A stretch of 35,565 nucleotides of DNA from Microcaldota archaeon (GCA_028866785.1 JAGWHN010000010.1:1-35565); one strand, 5' to 3'. Positions 1 to 7,119 are shown, counted from the stretch's first letter. The notes: generated by a model not told the origin, from the sequence alone. Made by a program: numbers and translations.

Positions 1-180
1 TTTAAAGTCAGGGAGATTAAACAAACTTTAGTTGATATTGATGCAGATTCTGAAGTCAAAACCTTCCGTTCAGGAAAGCAGCGGAGTAATATTTTTGGAA
101 GTGGTATTCAGACAGACTCCTGGAACGATTTACACAGATATGGCATACCTAAAACAGACGGGCCCAATAATGTTAAATGA
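1..180 (+). CDS. C-terminal part of an unknown protein (cut at window start)
   Basis: An open frame runs from base 1 to a TGA at 178-180 with no stop, giving the last 59 residues of a protein that begins outside the window. The fragment is polar, with the segment RSNIFGSGIQTDSWNDLHRY near its middle. I do not recognise a family. The alternative frame over 32-169 lacks a ribosome binding site and gives a less natural protein, so I prefer this one. The next gene starts at 170, inside the end of this one, which suggests translational coupling. The region is more AT-rich than the ribosomal genes that follow. Confidence 0.5.
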   Translation, partial: FKVREIKQTLVDIDADSEVKTFRSGKQRSNIFGSGIQTDSWNDLHRYGIPKTDGPNNVK

Positions 181-391
181 TTTCAAGAAGGAGACGCAAG
201 AGTACTTCACTGAGATTCTAAGAAGGATCTGGTACGACAAAAGGGATATTGAGGAGTTTGAGTCCAACAAAAAGGACATTCTGACGAACAACACGTACAG
301 AAGGGAAATGTACGGAATTTTCATGAAGGCTGCAAGAGACATTGCGGATGTGAGAGAGAAAAATTCAGAGGATTTTTGGGCGGAGTTTTAG
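170..391 (+). CDS. Small hypothetical protein, 73 aa
   Basis: The gene starts at an ATG overlapping the stop of the preceding gene and ends with TAG. The product is charged and mostly helical in character (FKKETQEYFTEILRRIWYDK near the N-terminus) with no membrane segment or signal peptide and an acidic, aromatic C-terminus. I do not recognise the family. The frame stays open upstream to base 32, so a longer product starting at 32 or 41 is possible, but that would overlap the previous gene by about 150 bases. The pair probably forms a two-gene unit; function is unknown. Confidence 0.5.
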   Translation: MLNDFKKETQEYFTEILRRIWYDKRDIEEFESNKKDILTNNTYRREMYGIFMKAARDIADVREKNSEDFWAEF

Positions 392-470
392 GAGGCCCCA
401 TTCTTTAGCAACCAATAAAAACCTTTTCAACCTAATAGGTATGTAAGTAAAGTCAACATTCGTGTTTTCT

Positions 471-902
471 ATGGCAAAGAAGAACCTTGAGAATAAACTA
501 CTCGCAGTAGTAAGAGTCAGAGGAAGGGCCGGGACAAGGCAAAGCGTCACGGAGACACTCAACAGGCTCAATCTGAGGAGAGTAAACAACATGGTGCTCG
601 TATTTGGCACAAAGTCAAACATAGGAATGATCCACAAGTGCAACGACTTTGTCACCTTCGGAGAGATCCAGGGAGACGTGCTTGCAAAGCTCATCAAGAG
701 CAAGGAGCTCCCAATAAAGGCAGAGGCCCAAGAGGAGTTGATGAAGGGAAAGATTACAGGGAAGGACGTTAACGGAATCTCACCAATCAGGATGCACCCG
801 CCAAAGAGGGGATACGAGGGAATAAAGAGAGCCTTCGTTGTGAAGGGAGCGCTCGGATACAGGGGAGAGAAGATAAACGATCTCATAAAGAGAATGATGT
901 GA
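471..902 (+). CDS. rpl30: Large ribosomal subunit protein uL30
   Basis: This 143-residue protein is the archaeal long form of L30, a component of the large ribosomal subunit. The N-terminal segment LLAVVRVRGRAGTRQSVTET followed by LNRLNLRRVNNMV is the ferredoxin-like L30 core, and the archaeal/eukaryotic extension with GISPIRMHPPKRGYEG follows. A GTG nine bases upstream is possible, but ATG 471 gives MAKKNLENKL and is the better start. The stop overlaps or abuts the start of uL15, as in the end of the archaeal spc operon (S5-L30-L15). Here the preceding spc genes are not next to it, so the pair appears separated from the main ribosomal cluster. Confidence 0.95.
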   Translation: MAKKNLENKLLAVVRVRGRAGTRQSVTETLNRLNLRRVNNMVLVFGTKSNIGMIHKCNDFVTFGEIQGDVLAKLIKSKELPIKAEAQEELMKGKITGKDVNGISPIRMHPPKRGYEGIKRAFVVKGALGYRGEKINDLIKRMM

Positions 903-907
903 AATTC

Positions 908-1309
908 ATGGTAGTTAGGATTAAGAAAACAAGCAGAAAGCACCTTGGGCAGAGGAGATGGGGAAAGGGTAACATCAAGAATGCAAGAGGTTCAGGAGAC
1001 AGAGGAGGAACAGGAAAGAGCGGCGCAAAGCACAAGTGGACATACATCGTCAAGTACGCAAAGGAGCAGATCAGGAGAAAGGGATTCTACAACAAGAATG
1101 CGACAGAGAGGCTCGAAACAATTGATATTGCAATGATTTCAGACATGGCAAGAAAGTCCAAGGACGCAAAGCCAACCATTGAGCTCTCAGGCTACAAGGT
1201 GCTAAGCGACGGGATGCTAAGCAAGGCAGTCACTGTCAAGGCAAGCAATTTCTCAAAGCAGGCAGAGGAAAAGATAAAGAAAGCTGGAGGAGAAGCGGTT
1301 AAGATATAA
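908..1309 (+). CDS. rpl15: Large ribosomal subunit protein uL15
   Basis: A 133-residue large-subunit ribosomal protein. The basic glycine-rich N-terminus (MVVRIKKTSRKHLGQRRWG, then a stretch ending GGTGKSGAKHK) is typical of archaeal L15, which threads into 23S rRNA. The C-terminal part, GYKVLSDGMLSKAVTVKA, is the conserved L15e/L18e-type fold. GTG 899 is in frame and overlaps the uL30 stop, but ATG 908 matches the usual MVVR start of the family, so I use it. The gene is translationally linked to uL30. SecY, which normally follows in archaea, is absent; a glycosyltransferase follows instead. Confidence 0.94.
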   Translation: MVVRIKKTSRKHLGQRRWGKGNIKNARGSGDRGGTGKSGAKHKWTYIVKYAKEQIRRKGFYNKNATERLETIDIAMISDMARKSKDAKPTIELSGYKVLSDGMLSKAVTVKASNFSKQAEEKIKKAGGEAVKI

Positions 1310-1340
1310 ACCTCTTACCACCAGTTCTAAAGTGTAATTC

Positions 1341-2516
1341 ATGGAAAAGATAAACATAGCCTTTTACTCGGACACTTATCTGCCTGCAATGGACGGCGTC
1401 GTCAACTCGATGCTCAACTTCAAAAAAGAGCTCGAGCGGCGCGGACATAAAGTGTACATATTCACAAGCGGTGACAAGCAGTCAAAGAGGATCTACTCAG
1501 AGAAGAGGGTCTTCATAACAACGGGGATAAAGTTCAAGCCCTATCCGCAATACAAGATTGCGCTCTTCCCGTACAAGTCGATAATGAACCTAAGGGACCT
1601 CGGGATCGACGTTGTGCACGTGCAGACCCCATTTAGCATGGGGCTTGCAGGGATGACAATCGCAAAGCTCGGAAAGTATCCGCTCGTGGGGTCGTTCCAC
1701 ACGATGGTGAATGACAAGAGGATAATCGAGAGCTATTACCCAAAGAACAAGATGCTCCAGAAATTCACGAGCAAGTACCTCTGGCAGTACATCCAGTTCT
1801 TCTACAGGAGATGCGACGCAACAATAGTGCCAACGGATGCGATAGACAAGTTCATCAAGAAGAGCGGGGTGCAAAACGTGCACATAGTGCCAAACAGCAT
1901 TGACACGCGTACATTCAACCCGAAGGTGAACGGCAGCTCGATTCGCAGAAAGCTCAAGATAAAGAAGGGGGAGAAGATGGTCCTCTACATAGGAAGGACG
2001 AGCAAGGAGAAGAGGATCGAGATACTTCTGCAGGCTGCAAAGCAGATACTCAAGAAAAGAAAGGACGTCAAGTTCGTGATTGGAGGCACAGGGCCGGCAT
2101 TTGAGTACTACAAGAGCATGGCAAACAGGCTGGGACTCGGCGCGAACATAAAGTTCATCGGCTTTGTTGAGCAATCAGTTCTGCCAAAGATGTATGCTGC
2201 ATGCGATGTGTTCTGCATACCATCAACATTTGAGACTCAAGGCATAGTCGCGCTTGAGGCGATGGCAAGCGGCAAGCCTGTCGTCGGCGCAGACTACCTC
2301 GCGCTGAAGGAGCTGATAAAGAACGGGAAGAACGGCGAAAAGTTCAAGCCGGGAGATTACATCAGCTGTGCCAAAAAAATAGAAAGGGTTTTAAATAATT
2401 CCGACAAATACACATACAGGGCTGTAGAGACCGCTAAGTCTTTTGCAATTGACAAAGCGACAGACAAACTGCTTGAAGTTTATCAGCTAATCATTCACAA
2501 TAACAACACAAGGTAA
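1341..2516 (+). CDS. GT4-family glycosyltransferase
   Basis: A 391-residue cytosolic or membrane-associated glycosyltransferase with two Rossmann halves (GT-B fold). The N-terminal part contains FYSDTYLPAMDGVVNSM, which is typical of the GT4 branch that adds sugars to diacylglycerol or phosphoinositol, and VVHVQTPFSMG. The C-terminal part carries VLYIGRTSKEKRIEILLQA and the nucleotide-sugar binding segment with PSTFETQGIVALEAMASGKP, where the two glutamates of the EX7E motif are visible. The likely role is sugar transfer to a membrane lipid or to a surface glycan; the acceptor cannot be read from sequence. The following coiled-coil gene begins ten bases after the stop, so the two may be cotranscribed. 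Confidence 0.85.
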   Translation: MEKINIAFYSDTYLPAMDGVVNSMLNFKKELERRGHKVYIFTSGDKQSKRIYSEKRVFITTGIKFKPYPQYKIALFPYKSIMNLRDLGIDVVHVQTPFSMGLAGMTIAKLGKYPLVGSFHTMVNDKRIIESYYPKNKMLQKFTSKYLWQYIQFFYRRCDATIVPTDAIDKFIKKSGVQNVHIVPNSIDTRTFNPKVNGSSIRRKLKIKKGEKMVLYIGRTSKEKRIEILLQAAKQILKKRKDVKFVIGGTGPAFEYYKSMANRLGLGANIKFIGFVEQSVLPKMYAACDVFCIPSTFETQGIVALEAMASGKPVVGADYLALKELIKNGKNGEKFKPGDYISCAKKIERVLNNSDKYTYRAVETAKSFAIDKATDKLLEVYQLIIHNNNTR

Positions 2517-2525
2517 GGCGATTCA

Positions 2526-3230
2526 CTGGAAGGAGAAACAAAAACAGAACAGGAAGTAAAGACAGAAAAGGTTGAAGCTATTCCTGCAGCAGCACCTGCA
2601 AAACCACTTTCACCAAAGGAGCAGCAGATAGCAGATCTGAACAAGGCGATTGAGGAGGAGAGGAAGAAGAGGCTCGGGCTAATTGACAACGTCAAGAGGC
2701 TCAGGCACAAGATGGCATACAAGCAGGCGGAGTTTGCGGCGCTATCGCAGCTTAACAGCACAGCACCAAGGACTGACAAGACAAAGAGTATAGGATACTT
2801 AAAGAGGCTCAAGGAGAGACTCGAATTTAAGATTGCCACAGAGGCATCATCGCTTTCAGCGGAGAAGGACTTGATCCGAAAGATCAACGACGTCGATGCG
2901 GAGCTTGATGGGGCAATAAAGACATACAAGGCAAGAAAGAAGGTGGACCTCATCAAGGGGGACATCGAAGACGCCACGAAACAAATCGAAGAGCACGAGA
3001 AGCTCATCTTCGAATCAAACAAGGTGCTTGACGAGCTTTACACAAAGCTCAGGGCGCTCACTGGATTTAGGGGAGGGGATAGAAACGGCGGTGGCGATAG
3101 GAGAAATGGAGAAAGAAGGCAGAGCAAGCCGCAAAAGCAGCAGGAGATTTCCTTGCTTGACATCGCGGTTAAGTCTGAAGACAAAAACAAAAATAATGAC
3201 ATAGGATATGATGACGAGATCATCAACTAA
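2526..3230 (+). CDS. Coiled-coil protein, probable CTG start, 234 aa
   Basis: A highly charged, helix-forming protein. The frame is open from just after the glycosyltransferase stop but has no ATG, GTG or TTG until 2712. The CTG at 2526 is preceded by GGCGATTCA, identical to the nine bases before the GTG start at 15507, so I propose CTG as the initiator. The upstream part would be Ala/Pro/Glu-rich (EAIPAAAPAKPLSPKEQQ), followed by heptad-like helices to about residue 175. A Gly/Arg-rich patch (GFRGGDRNGGGDRRNGERR) comes next, and an acidic tail ends the protein. The RGG-like patch hints at RNA binding. It resembles the archaeal uncharacterised coiled-coil proteins; the role is unknown. If CTG is not used, the product starts at 2712 (172 aa). 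Confidence 0.7.
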   Translation: MEGETKTEQEVKTEKVEAIPAAAPAKPLSPKEQQIADLNKAIEEERKKRLGLIDNVKRLRHKMAYKQAEFAALSQLNSTAPRTDKTKSIGYLKRLKERLEFKIATEASSLSAEKDLIRKINDVDAELDGAIKTYKARKKVDLIKGDIEDATKQIEEHEKLIFESNKVLDELYTKLRALTGFRGGDRNGGGDRRNGERRQSKPQKQQEISLLDIAVKSEDKNKNNDIGYDDEIIN

Positions 3231-3252
3231 GGTTACAGAACAGATGAATTAA

Positions 3253-4566
3253 ATGAAAATAAAATTTTACGGGGCAGCCGGAGAAGTGGGAAGGAGCTGC
3301 ATAATGATTGAAAGTGCTAATACTAAGGTTCTGCTTGATTGCGGAATAAAGCTTGGAAAACAGGAGCAGTATCCTCTGATAGAGGATAGCGAACTCAAGG
3401 GAGTGGATGCGATAATATTGTCGCACGCTCACCTAGACCACTGCGGATACCTACCACACGTATACACAGCAGGTTACAACGGCTACATCTACACAACGAA
3501 GCCTACTTTTGAGCTTGTGAACGTTCTCTTAAGCGACTATATGAAAATATCGGAGCCAAAGAACGTGAGCAAGGAGGGATTTGCGAAAGTGAACACCCAC
3601 TTCAAGATAGTTGAGTACCTAAAGGAGTTCAAGATAAAGGGGCTCACATTCAGGATGCTACCAGCCGGGCACGTGCTCGGAAGCTCGCTAGTTGAAGTGA
3701 GCGACGGGAAGCACAGGCTTCTCTACACGGGCGACATGAGCCTCAAGAAGACAAGGATGCTCGAGCCTGCGCACACGGATGACCTCAAGGCGGACACGCT
3801 GATAATTGAGAGCACGTATGGCGGCGAGAAGGACGAATTCCCTGACGAGCAAAAGCTGATCAACACGATGCTCGCGAGCATCAAGGAGACGATCAACAAG
3901 GGAGGCAAGGTAGTGATACCAAGCTTTGCGGTTGGAAGGGCGCAGGAGGTTCTCTTCATACTTGACGATTACATGAGGTCCGGAGTGATTCCAAAGGTTC
4001 CGATTTACATCGACGGGATGATTGGAAAGGCGATGCGAATCTACAGGCACAACGTGATCTACTGCAGAAAGGAGCTCCAGCAAAGGATCCTCATGAGCGA
4101 GGATGACCCGTTCAAGAGCGCAAACTTCCACAACGTCATAACAAAGCAGATGCGCGGGAAGATAATGCACGAGCACGAGGCATGCATAGTTGTCACAACA
4201 AGCGGAATGATAAGCGGAGGTCCGATAATAAAGTACCTTGAGAGCCTTGCGGGAAATCACAACAACAAATTGATGTTCGTTGGATACCAGGCTGAGGGAA
4301 CCCTTGGAAGGCAGATACTTGAAGGGGCAAAAGAGGTGGAGCTAAACGGACACAAGGTCGCAATAAAGATGGCCGTTGAGATGTACAGGCTATCCGGTCA
4401 CGCAGACAGGCCGCAGCTTCTAAGATTCATCTCAAAAATCCACGGGCTGAAGGATGTTTTCGTAGTTCACGGAGAGGAAGTGAAGGGAAAGGAGCTTCAC
4501 GACACGCTTGAAAGCAAGTACAAGGTGCAGGTGCCTGTGCTAAAGCAGGAGTATGAACTCAATTAA
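3253..4566 (+). CDS. Metallo-beta-lactamase/beta-CASP ribonuclease (aCPSF2 type)
   Basis: A 437-residue zinc-dependent RNA nuclease of the CPSF73/beta-CASP group. The metal site HAHLDH lies at residues 58-63, followed by AGHVLGSS, the YTGDMS aspartate, and the beta-CASP motifs ESTYGG, PSFAVGRAQE, TTSGMISGG and SGHADR. It lacks the N-terminal KH domains of aCPSF1/FttA, so it is the shorter aCPSF2-like form, expected to process or degrade RNA in the cytoplasm. It starts at ATG 3253, 22 bases after the coiled-coil gene, whose RGG-like patch makes a functional link plausible. A perfect 11-bp hairpin overlaps its stop codon. RNase J is the close alternative, but residue content and length fit the CPSF type better. 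Confidence 0.9.
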   Translation: MKIKFYGAAGEVGRSCIMIESANTKVLLDCGIKLGKQEQYPLIEDSELKGVDAIILSHAHLDHCGYLPHVYTAGYNGYIYTTKPTFELVNVLLSDYMKISEPKNVSKEGFAKVNTHFKIVEYLKEFKIKGLTFRMLPAGHVLGSSLVEVSDGKHRLLYTGDMSLKKTRMLEPAHTDDLKADTLIIESTYGGEKDEFPDEQKLINTMLASIKETINKGGKVVIPSFAVGRAQEVLFILDDYMRSGVIPKVPIYIDGMIGKAMRIYRHNVIYCRKELQQRILMSEDDPFKSANFHNVITKQMRGKIMHEHEACIVVTTSGMISGGPIIKYLESLAGNHNNKLMFVGYQAEGTLGRQILEGAKEVELNGHKVAIKMAVEMYRLSGHADRPQLLRFISKIHGLKDVFVVHGEEVKGKELHDTLESKYKVQVPVLKQEYELN

Positions 4567-4591
4567 ATCTATGGAACGCCTCCATAGATTT
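4565..4591 (+). terminator. Perfect 11-bp hairpin at the stop codon of the beta-CASP RNase
   Basis: AAATCTATGGA (4565-4575) and TCCATAGATTT (4581-4591) are exact reverse complements separated by ACGCC. The left arm begins on the last two bases of the TAA stop. No T-run follows directly, so it is not a classical terminator. It could end or stabilise the mRNA, or be a processing site. Confidence 0.6.
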
Positions 4592-4604
4592 GAGAACGGA
4601 GATA

Positions 4605-4619
4605 TCTTTAAATAGCTTG
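4605..4619 (+). promoter_or_regulatory. TATA box for the small membrane protein gene
   Basis: TCTTTAAATAGCTT lies about 37 bases before ATG 4647, leaving a leader of roughly ten bases. A near-copy (TCTTTAAATAACTT) occurs at 4983-4996 before the basic microprotein, suggesting two strong promoters of one type. Confidence 0.6.
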
Positions 4620-4646
4620 AATTGACATTAAAACCAAGGGATTTAA

Positions 4647-4910
4647 ATGGAAACATGGAAAGCAATAACTGGAATAATTTTGTTCTTGATAGGAGCAGTA
4701 GTAGCATTGCAGGGATACAACACGCTTAACAACTGCGGGTCTGTGGTCGGAGTGATAGGAACCTTCCTAAGCGCAATCATCGGAGGCAATGGAGCACAGT
4801 CGTGCTACAATGCACAGGTTGCACAGTACGGAGGAATAATCCTGGCGATAATAGGTCTTGTAGTCATCTACACCGCACAAAAGCCAATGAAGAAGTCCGG
4901 ACGCAAGTAA
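4647..4910 (+). CDS. Small two-helix membrane protein, 87 aa
   Basis: Two hydrophobic segments are clear, at about residues 7-23 and 62-81, separated by a Gly/Ser/Asn-rich loop. The loop carries two cysteines (NNCGSVVG and AQSCYN), so it could form a disulfide outside the cell. The C-terminus is basic (KPMKKSGRK), which predicts a cytoplasmic tail. The protein has its own TATA box and is followed by a long T-rich stretch, so it is a single-gene unit. I do not recognise a family. Small proteins of this shape are common membrane components in small-genome archaea, but no function can be assigned. Confidence 0.75.
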   Translation: METWKAITGIILFLIGAVVALQGYNTLNNCGSVVGVIGTFLSAIIGGNGAQSCYNAQVAQYGGIILAIIGLVVIYTAQKPMKKSGRK

Positions 4911-4920
4911 TTGCGCCCGC

Positions 4921-4972
4921 ATTTTCTTTTTTTTAATTTTTCTTTTCTAATTCTTTTTTATTTCATTTTCTC
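4921..4972 (+). terminator. T-rich termination region after the membrane protein
   Basis: The 50 bases after the stop are almost only T with a few C and A (TTTTCTTTTTTTTAATTTTT), the usual archaeal oligo-T intrinsic terminator. No strong hairpin precedes it. Confidence 0.65.
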
Positions 4973-4982
4973 CTTGAGCGAG

Positions 4983-4996
4983 CTCTTTAAATAACT
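4983..4996 (+). promoter_or_regulatory. TATA box for the basic microprotein gene
   Basis: TCTTTAAATAACTT is centred about 35 bases before ATG 5023, right after the oligo-T terminator of the previous gene. It marks a separate transcription unit. Confidence 0.55.
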
Positions 4997-5022
4997 TAAT
5001 TTGCAATATCAAAGAGATTATT

Positions 5023-5091
5023 ATGCGAAGAATCACAAAGAAGGTAAGGCACCAGCTCAAGATCAAGAGAAGCAAGAGATCAACAAAGTAA
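5023..5091 (+). CDS. 22-residue strongly basic microprotein, possible eL41-like ribosomal protein
   Basis: ATG 5023 opens a 22-codon frame ending in TAA. The product is MRRITKKVRHQLKIKRSKRS plus TK; 11 of 22 residues are Lys or Arg and one is His. It has a good TATA box about 35 bases upstream, a terminator-like hairpin downstream and lies directly before uL1. Ribosomal protein eL41 is about 25 residues and similarly basic, so a ribosomal role is reasonable, but the sequence is not a clear match. It sits where uL11 is found in many archaeal L11-L1-L10-L12 clusters, though it is far too short to be uL11. A small untranslated RNA is the alternative. Confidence 0.45.
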   Translation: MRRITKKVRHQLKIKRSKRSTK

Positions 5092-5104
5092 GGGAGGAAA
5101 TGAT

Positions 5105-5146
5105 GCGCTGCGGCTGCCAAAATGGAGCGCTGTGGTAATCTTTTTA
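5105..5146 (+). terminator. Hairpin plus T-run after the basic microprotein
   Basis: GCGCT (5105-5109) pairs with AGCGC (5126-5130), and TAATCTTTTT follows. The T-run overlaps the TATA box of the uL1 promoter. The stem is short, so this is a weak call. Confidence 0.35.
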
Positions 5147-5152
5147 TATATT
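5140..5152 (+). promoter_or_regulatory. TATA box of the uL1-uL10-L12 operon
   Basis: CTTTTTATATATT lies about 78 bases before ATG 5224 and predicts a start near 5172, giving a leader of about 50 bases. Confidence 0.65.
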
Positions 5153-5176
5153 GCCGAATATATCAATATACAATAA

Positions 5177-5217
5177 GATAGCTTATTTTCCCGCTATCAC
5201 TGCATATTGCAGGAGGG
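5177..5217 (+). promoter_or_regulatory. Structured uL1 mRNA leader with strong Shine-Dalgarno
   Basis: GATAGC (5177-5182) and GCTATC (5193-5198) form a hairpin right at the predicted 5' end of the mRNA. The sequence AGGAGGG at 5211-5217 is the strongest Shine-Dalgarno seen here; other genes mostly use GGTGA. L1 represses its own mRNA in several archaea and bacteria, so this leader may be the control site. That role is an inference. Confidence 0.4.
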
Positions 5218-5223
5218 TTTGAA

Positions 5224-5859
5224 ATGGAACAGATAAAGTTAGAGGAGTTTACGAAGTTCATCGAAGAGAACAAGGGCACTAGAAAGTTCAAGCAGAGCGT
5301 AGAGCTCGCTGTGAACTTCAAGGGCATCGACTTCAACAAGCAGGACAACAAGCTAAACCTTGAGGTAATGCTTCCTCACGGAAAGGGCAAGGTGAAGAAG
5401 ATTGCGGTGTTTGCAACTGAGAAGAATCTGATCGAGACAGCCGAAAAGCTCGGAATCCAGGTGTTCGACGGCGCAAAGCTAGACTCAATCTCAAAGGAGC
5501 CTGCCACAATGACCTCGCTGCTAAACTACGATCTAGTAGCCCAGCAAAACCTCATGCCAAACATCGCAAAGTTCCTCGGACAGTTTTTGGGTCCAAGGAA
5601 CAAGATGCCAAAGCCTCTAATCGGAAATATGACACTTCAGGCAATCTCAAACGAGCTCACAAAGAGAATCGCGATCAAGACAAAGGGAAAGAACCTTCCG
5701 ACAGTCCACTGCGTGGTCGGATCTGAGGACATAGAGCCAAAGAAGCTCTATGAAAACATGGTTGAGGTAATCTCCACAATCAACAAGAAGGTCGGGCAGA
5801 ATAGGATTAAATCGGCGTACGTGAAGCTCTCTATGAGCAAGCCGATAAAGGTAATGTGA
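5224..5859 (+). CDS. rpl1: Large ribosomal subunit protein uL1
   Basis: A 211-residue protein forming the mobile L1 stalk of the ribosome, which helps release tRNA from the E site. Family marks are VMLPHGKGKVKKIAVFA, the GKFLGPRNKMP-like segment (AKFLGQFLGPRNKMPKPL) between the two domains and the C-terminal beta strand AYVKLSMSKP. Length is normal for archaea (about 210-220). ATG 5224 follows a strong AGGAGGG. It is first in a three-gene operon with uL10, which starts four bases after its stop, and L12. uL11, usual upstream neighbour, is not in the cluster. Confidence 0.96.
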   Translation: MEQIKLEEFTKFIEENKGTRKFKQSVELAVNFKGIDFNKQDNKLNLEVMLPHGKGKVKKIAVFATEKNLIETAEKLGIQVFDGAKLDSISKEPATMTSLLNYDLVAQQNLMPNIAKFLGQFLGPRNKMPKPLIGNMTLQAISNELTKRIAIKTKGKNLPTVHCVVGSEDIEPKKLYENMVEVISTINKKVGQNRIKSAYVKLSMSKPIKVM

Positions 5860-5863
5860 TAAT

Positions 5864-6742
5864 ATGATGGTCAAGTCTCAAAAGGTCGAATACGCAAAGA
5901 AGCTAAAGGCCGAGATCAAGAAGTACAAGGTAGTCGGAGTCCTTCCGCTAACATCACTTCCAGACAGGCTGCTTCAGAAAGTGAAGAACCAGATGAAGCC
6001 TGACACGAAGGTGATCATCGCAAGAAAGAGCCTAATCATGAAGGCGATGGAGGGAGACGAGAGGCTAGACCAGCTCAAGCCTTTCATAGAGAAGAACGTT
6101 GCGCTCGTGCTCACGAACAAGAACGCTTTTGAAATTCACAACATGATCAGCTCAAACAGGCTAAAACTTTCGGCAAAGCCGAACCAGATCTCCCCAGAGG
6201 ACATACACATTGAGTCCGGAGAGACGACAATCGCCCCAGGGCAGGCAGTTACAGACCTCAAGGCGGCAGGAATCGACGTCAAGATCGAGAAGGGCAAGGT
6301 TGTGATCGGAAAGAGCAAGGTGCTCGTAGCGAAGGACGCAAAGATCTCGCTTGCGGTTGCAAAGGCGCTCAAGATGCTCGACATAAAGCCATTTGAGATA
6401 GGCGCATCGCTTCAGGTGATCGTCGACAACGGGCTTTTCATTACAAAGGATGTGCTCAACATTACTCCAGAGCTTGTGGCAAACCAGGTTGCGCAAGGAT
6501 TCAACGTGGCGAATTCGCTCTCGACAAACATTGGATATGTTACACAGTACAACATAGACAAGCTTGTCAAGCAGGGATACCTCTCCGCGCTTGGACTTGG
6601 AATCGCAACAAAGAGCTACGAGCCAGGAATAGTTGAGAAATTAATTGCAAACGCAGTCTCGCAGGCGATTGGAATCGCAGTTGAAGTCCCAGCAGAGGCT
6701 GAGGCTCCGGCTGCAGAGGCACCAGCGCCAGAAGCTGCATGA
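5864..6742 (+). CDS. rpl10: Large ribosomal subunit stalk protein uL10 (P0)
   Basis: A 292-residue stalk base protein that binds 23S rRNA and carries L12 dimers. The N-terminal rRNA-binding domain, the inserted domain (PGQAVTDLKAAGIDVKIEKGK) and the L12-binding helices near the C-terminus are present. The end is Ala/Pro/Glu-rich (EVPAEAEAPAAEAPAPEAA) and stops there. Archaeal P0 usually ends with the same GLxxLFG peptide as L12, the tail that contacts translation factors; it is missing here although L12 has it. Two ATG codons in tandem at 5864 and 5867 are possible starts. The gene lies between uL1 and L12 in one operon. Confidence 0.95.
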   Translation: MMVKSQKVEYAKKLKAEIKKYKVVGVLPLTSLPDRLLQKVKNQMKPDTKVIIARKSLIMKAMEGDERLDQLKPFIEKNVALVLTNKNAFEIHNMISSNRLKLSAKPNQISPEDIHIESGETTIAPGQAVTDLKAAGIDVKIEKGKVVIGKSKVLVAKDAKISLAVAKALKMLDIKPFEIGASLQVIVDNGLFITKDVLNITPELVANQVAQGFNVANSLSTNIGYVTQYNIDKLVKQGYLSALGLGIATKSYEPGIVEKLIANAVSQAIGIAVEVPAEAEAPAAEAPAPEAA

Positions 6743-6758
6743 TACTTAGGTGAAAATA

Positions 6759-7052
6759 ATGGAATACATATATGCTGCACTATTGCTTGATGCGGCTGGA
6801 AAGGAAATTAGCGAAGAAAGCTTGAAGAGCATTGTTAAGGCAGCGGGAATGTCCCCGGATGAGGCGAGAGCAAAGGCGATCGTCGAGTCATTGAAGAATG
6901 TCAACATAAAGGACATAATCAAGAACGCCCAGAATGTTCAGGCAGCAGCGCCAGCAGGAGCAGCAGCAGAGGCAAAGAAGGAAAAGCCAAAGGAAGAGGA
7001 GAAGAAGAGCGAAGAGGAAGCGGCAAGCGGACTTGCATCCCTATTCGGCTAA
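6759..7052 (+). CDS. rpl12: Ribosomal stalk protein L12 (P1)
   Basis: A 97-residue acidic stalk protein, present as dimers on uL10, which recruits the elongation-factor GTPases. [17 protein letters not shown] is the classic archaeal P1 start; a helical N-terminal dimerisation domain is followed by an Ala-rich hinge, a Lys/Glu run and the factor-binding tail ending [12 protein letters not shown] 6750 is in frame, but its GTG is part of the Shine-Dalgarno GGTGA, so ATG 6759 is the start. It is last in the uL1-uL10-L12 operon and is followed by a hairpin terminator. Confidence 0.96.
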   Translation: MEYIYAALLLDAAGKEISEESLKSIVKAAGMSPDEARAKAIVESLKNVNIKDIIKNAQNVQAAAPAGAAAEAKKEKPKEEEKKSEEEAASGLASLFG

Positions 7053-7069
7053 TCGTCGCCTTGACGTTT

Positions 7070-7119
7070 GGAAAACAGCCCTAGCTACGCGCTAGGCTTT
7101 CCATTATTTTTTCTTTTGT
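7070..7119 (+). terminator. Hairpin and T-tract terminator of the stalk operon
   Basis: CCTAGC (7080-7085) pairs with GCTAGG (7091-7096), and an outer stem GGAAA (7070-7074) pairs with TTTCC (7098-7102). ATTATTTTTTCTTTTGTT follows. Hairpin plus oligo-T is a strong terminator signal. Confidence 0.7.

Noticed and set aside
32..169. Longer N-terminal extension for the 73-aa gene (start at 32 or 41)
   Set aside because: It would overlap the upstream frame by about 150 bases and has no Shine-Dalgarno; kept only as an alternative.
365..943. 192-codon open frame on the minus strand
   Set aside because: It is antisense to uL30 and extends past its ends; uL30 has unmistakable family motifs and this frame has no recognisable sequence or promoter.
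1590..2174. 194-codon open frame on the minus strand
   Set aside because: Antisense to the glycosyltransferase; no family similarity.
5100..5138. 12-codon frame MMRCGCQNGALW after a GGAGG
   Set aside because: Too short, two bases from its Shine-Dalgarno, and it overlaps the hairpin that looks like a terminator.
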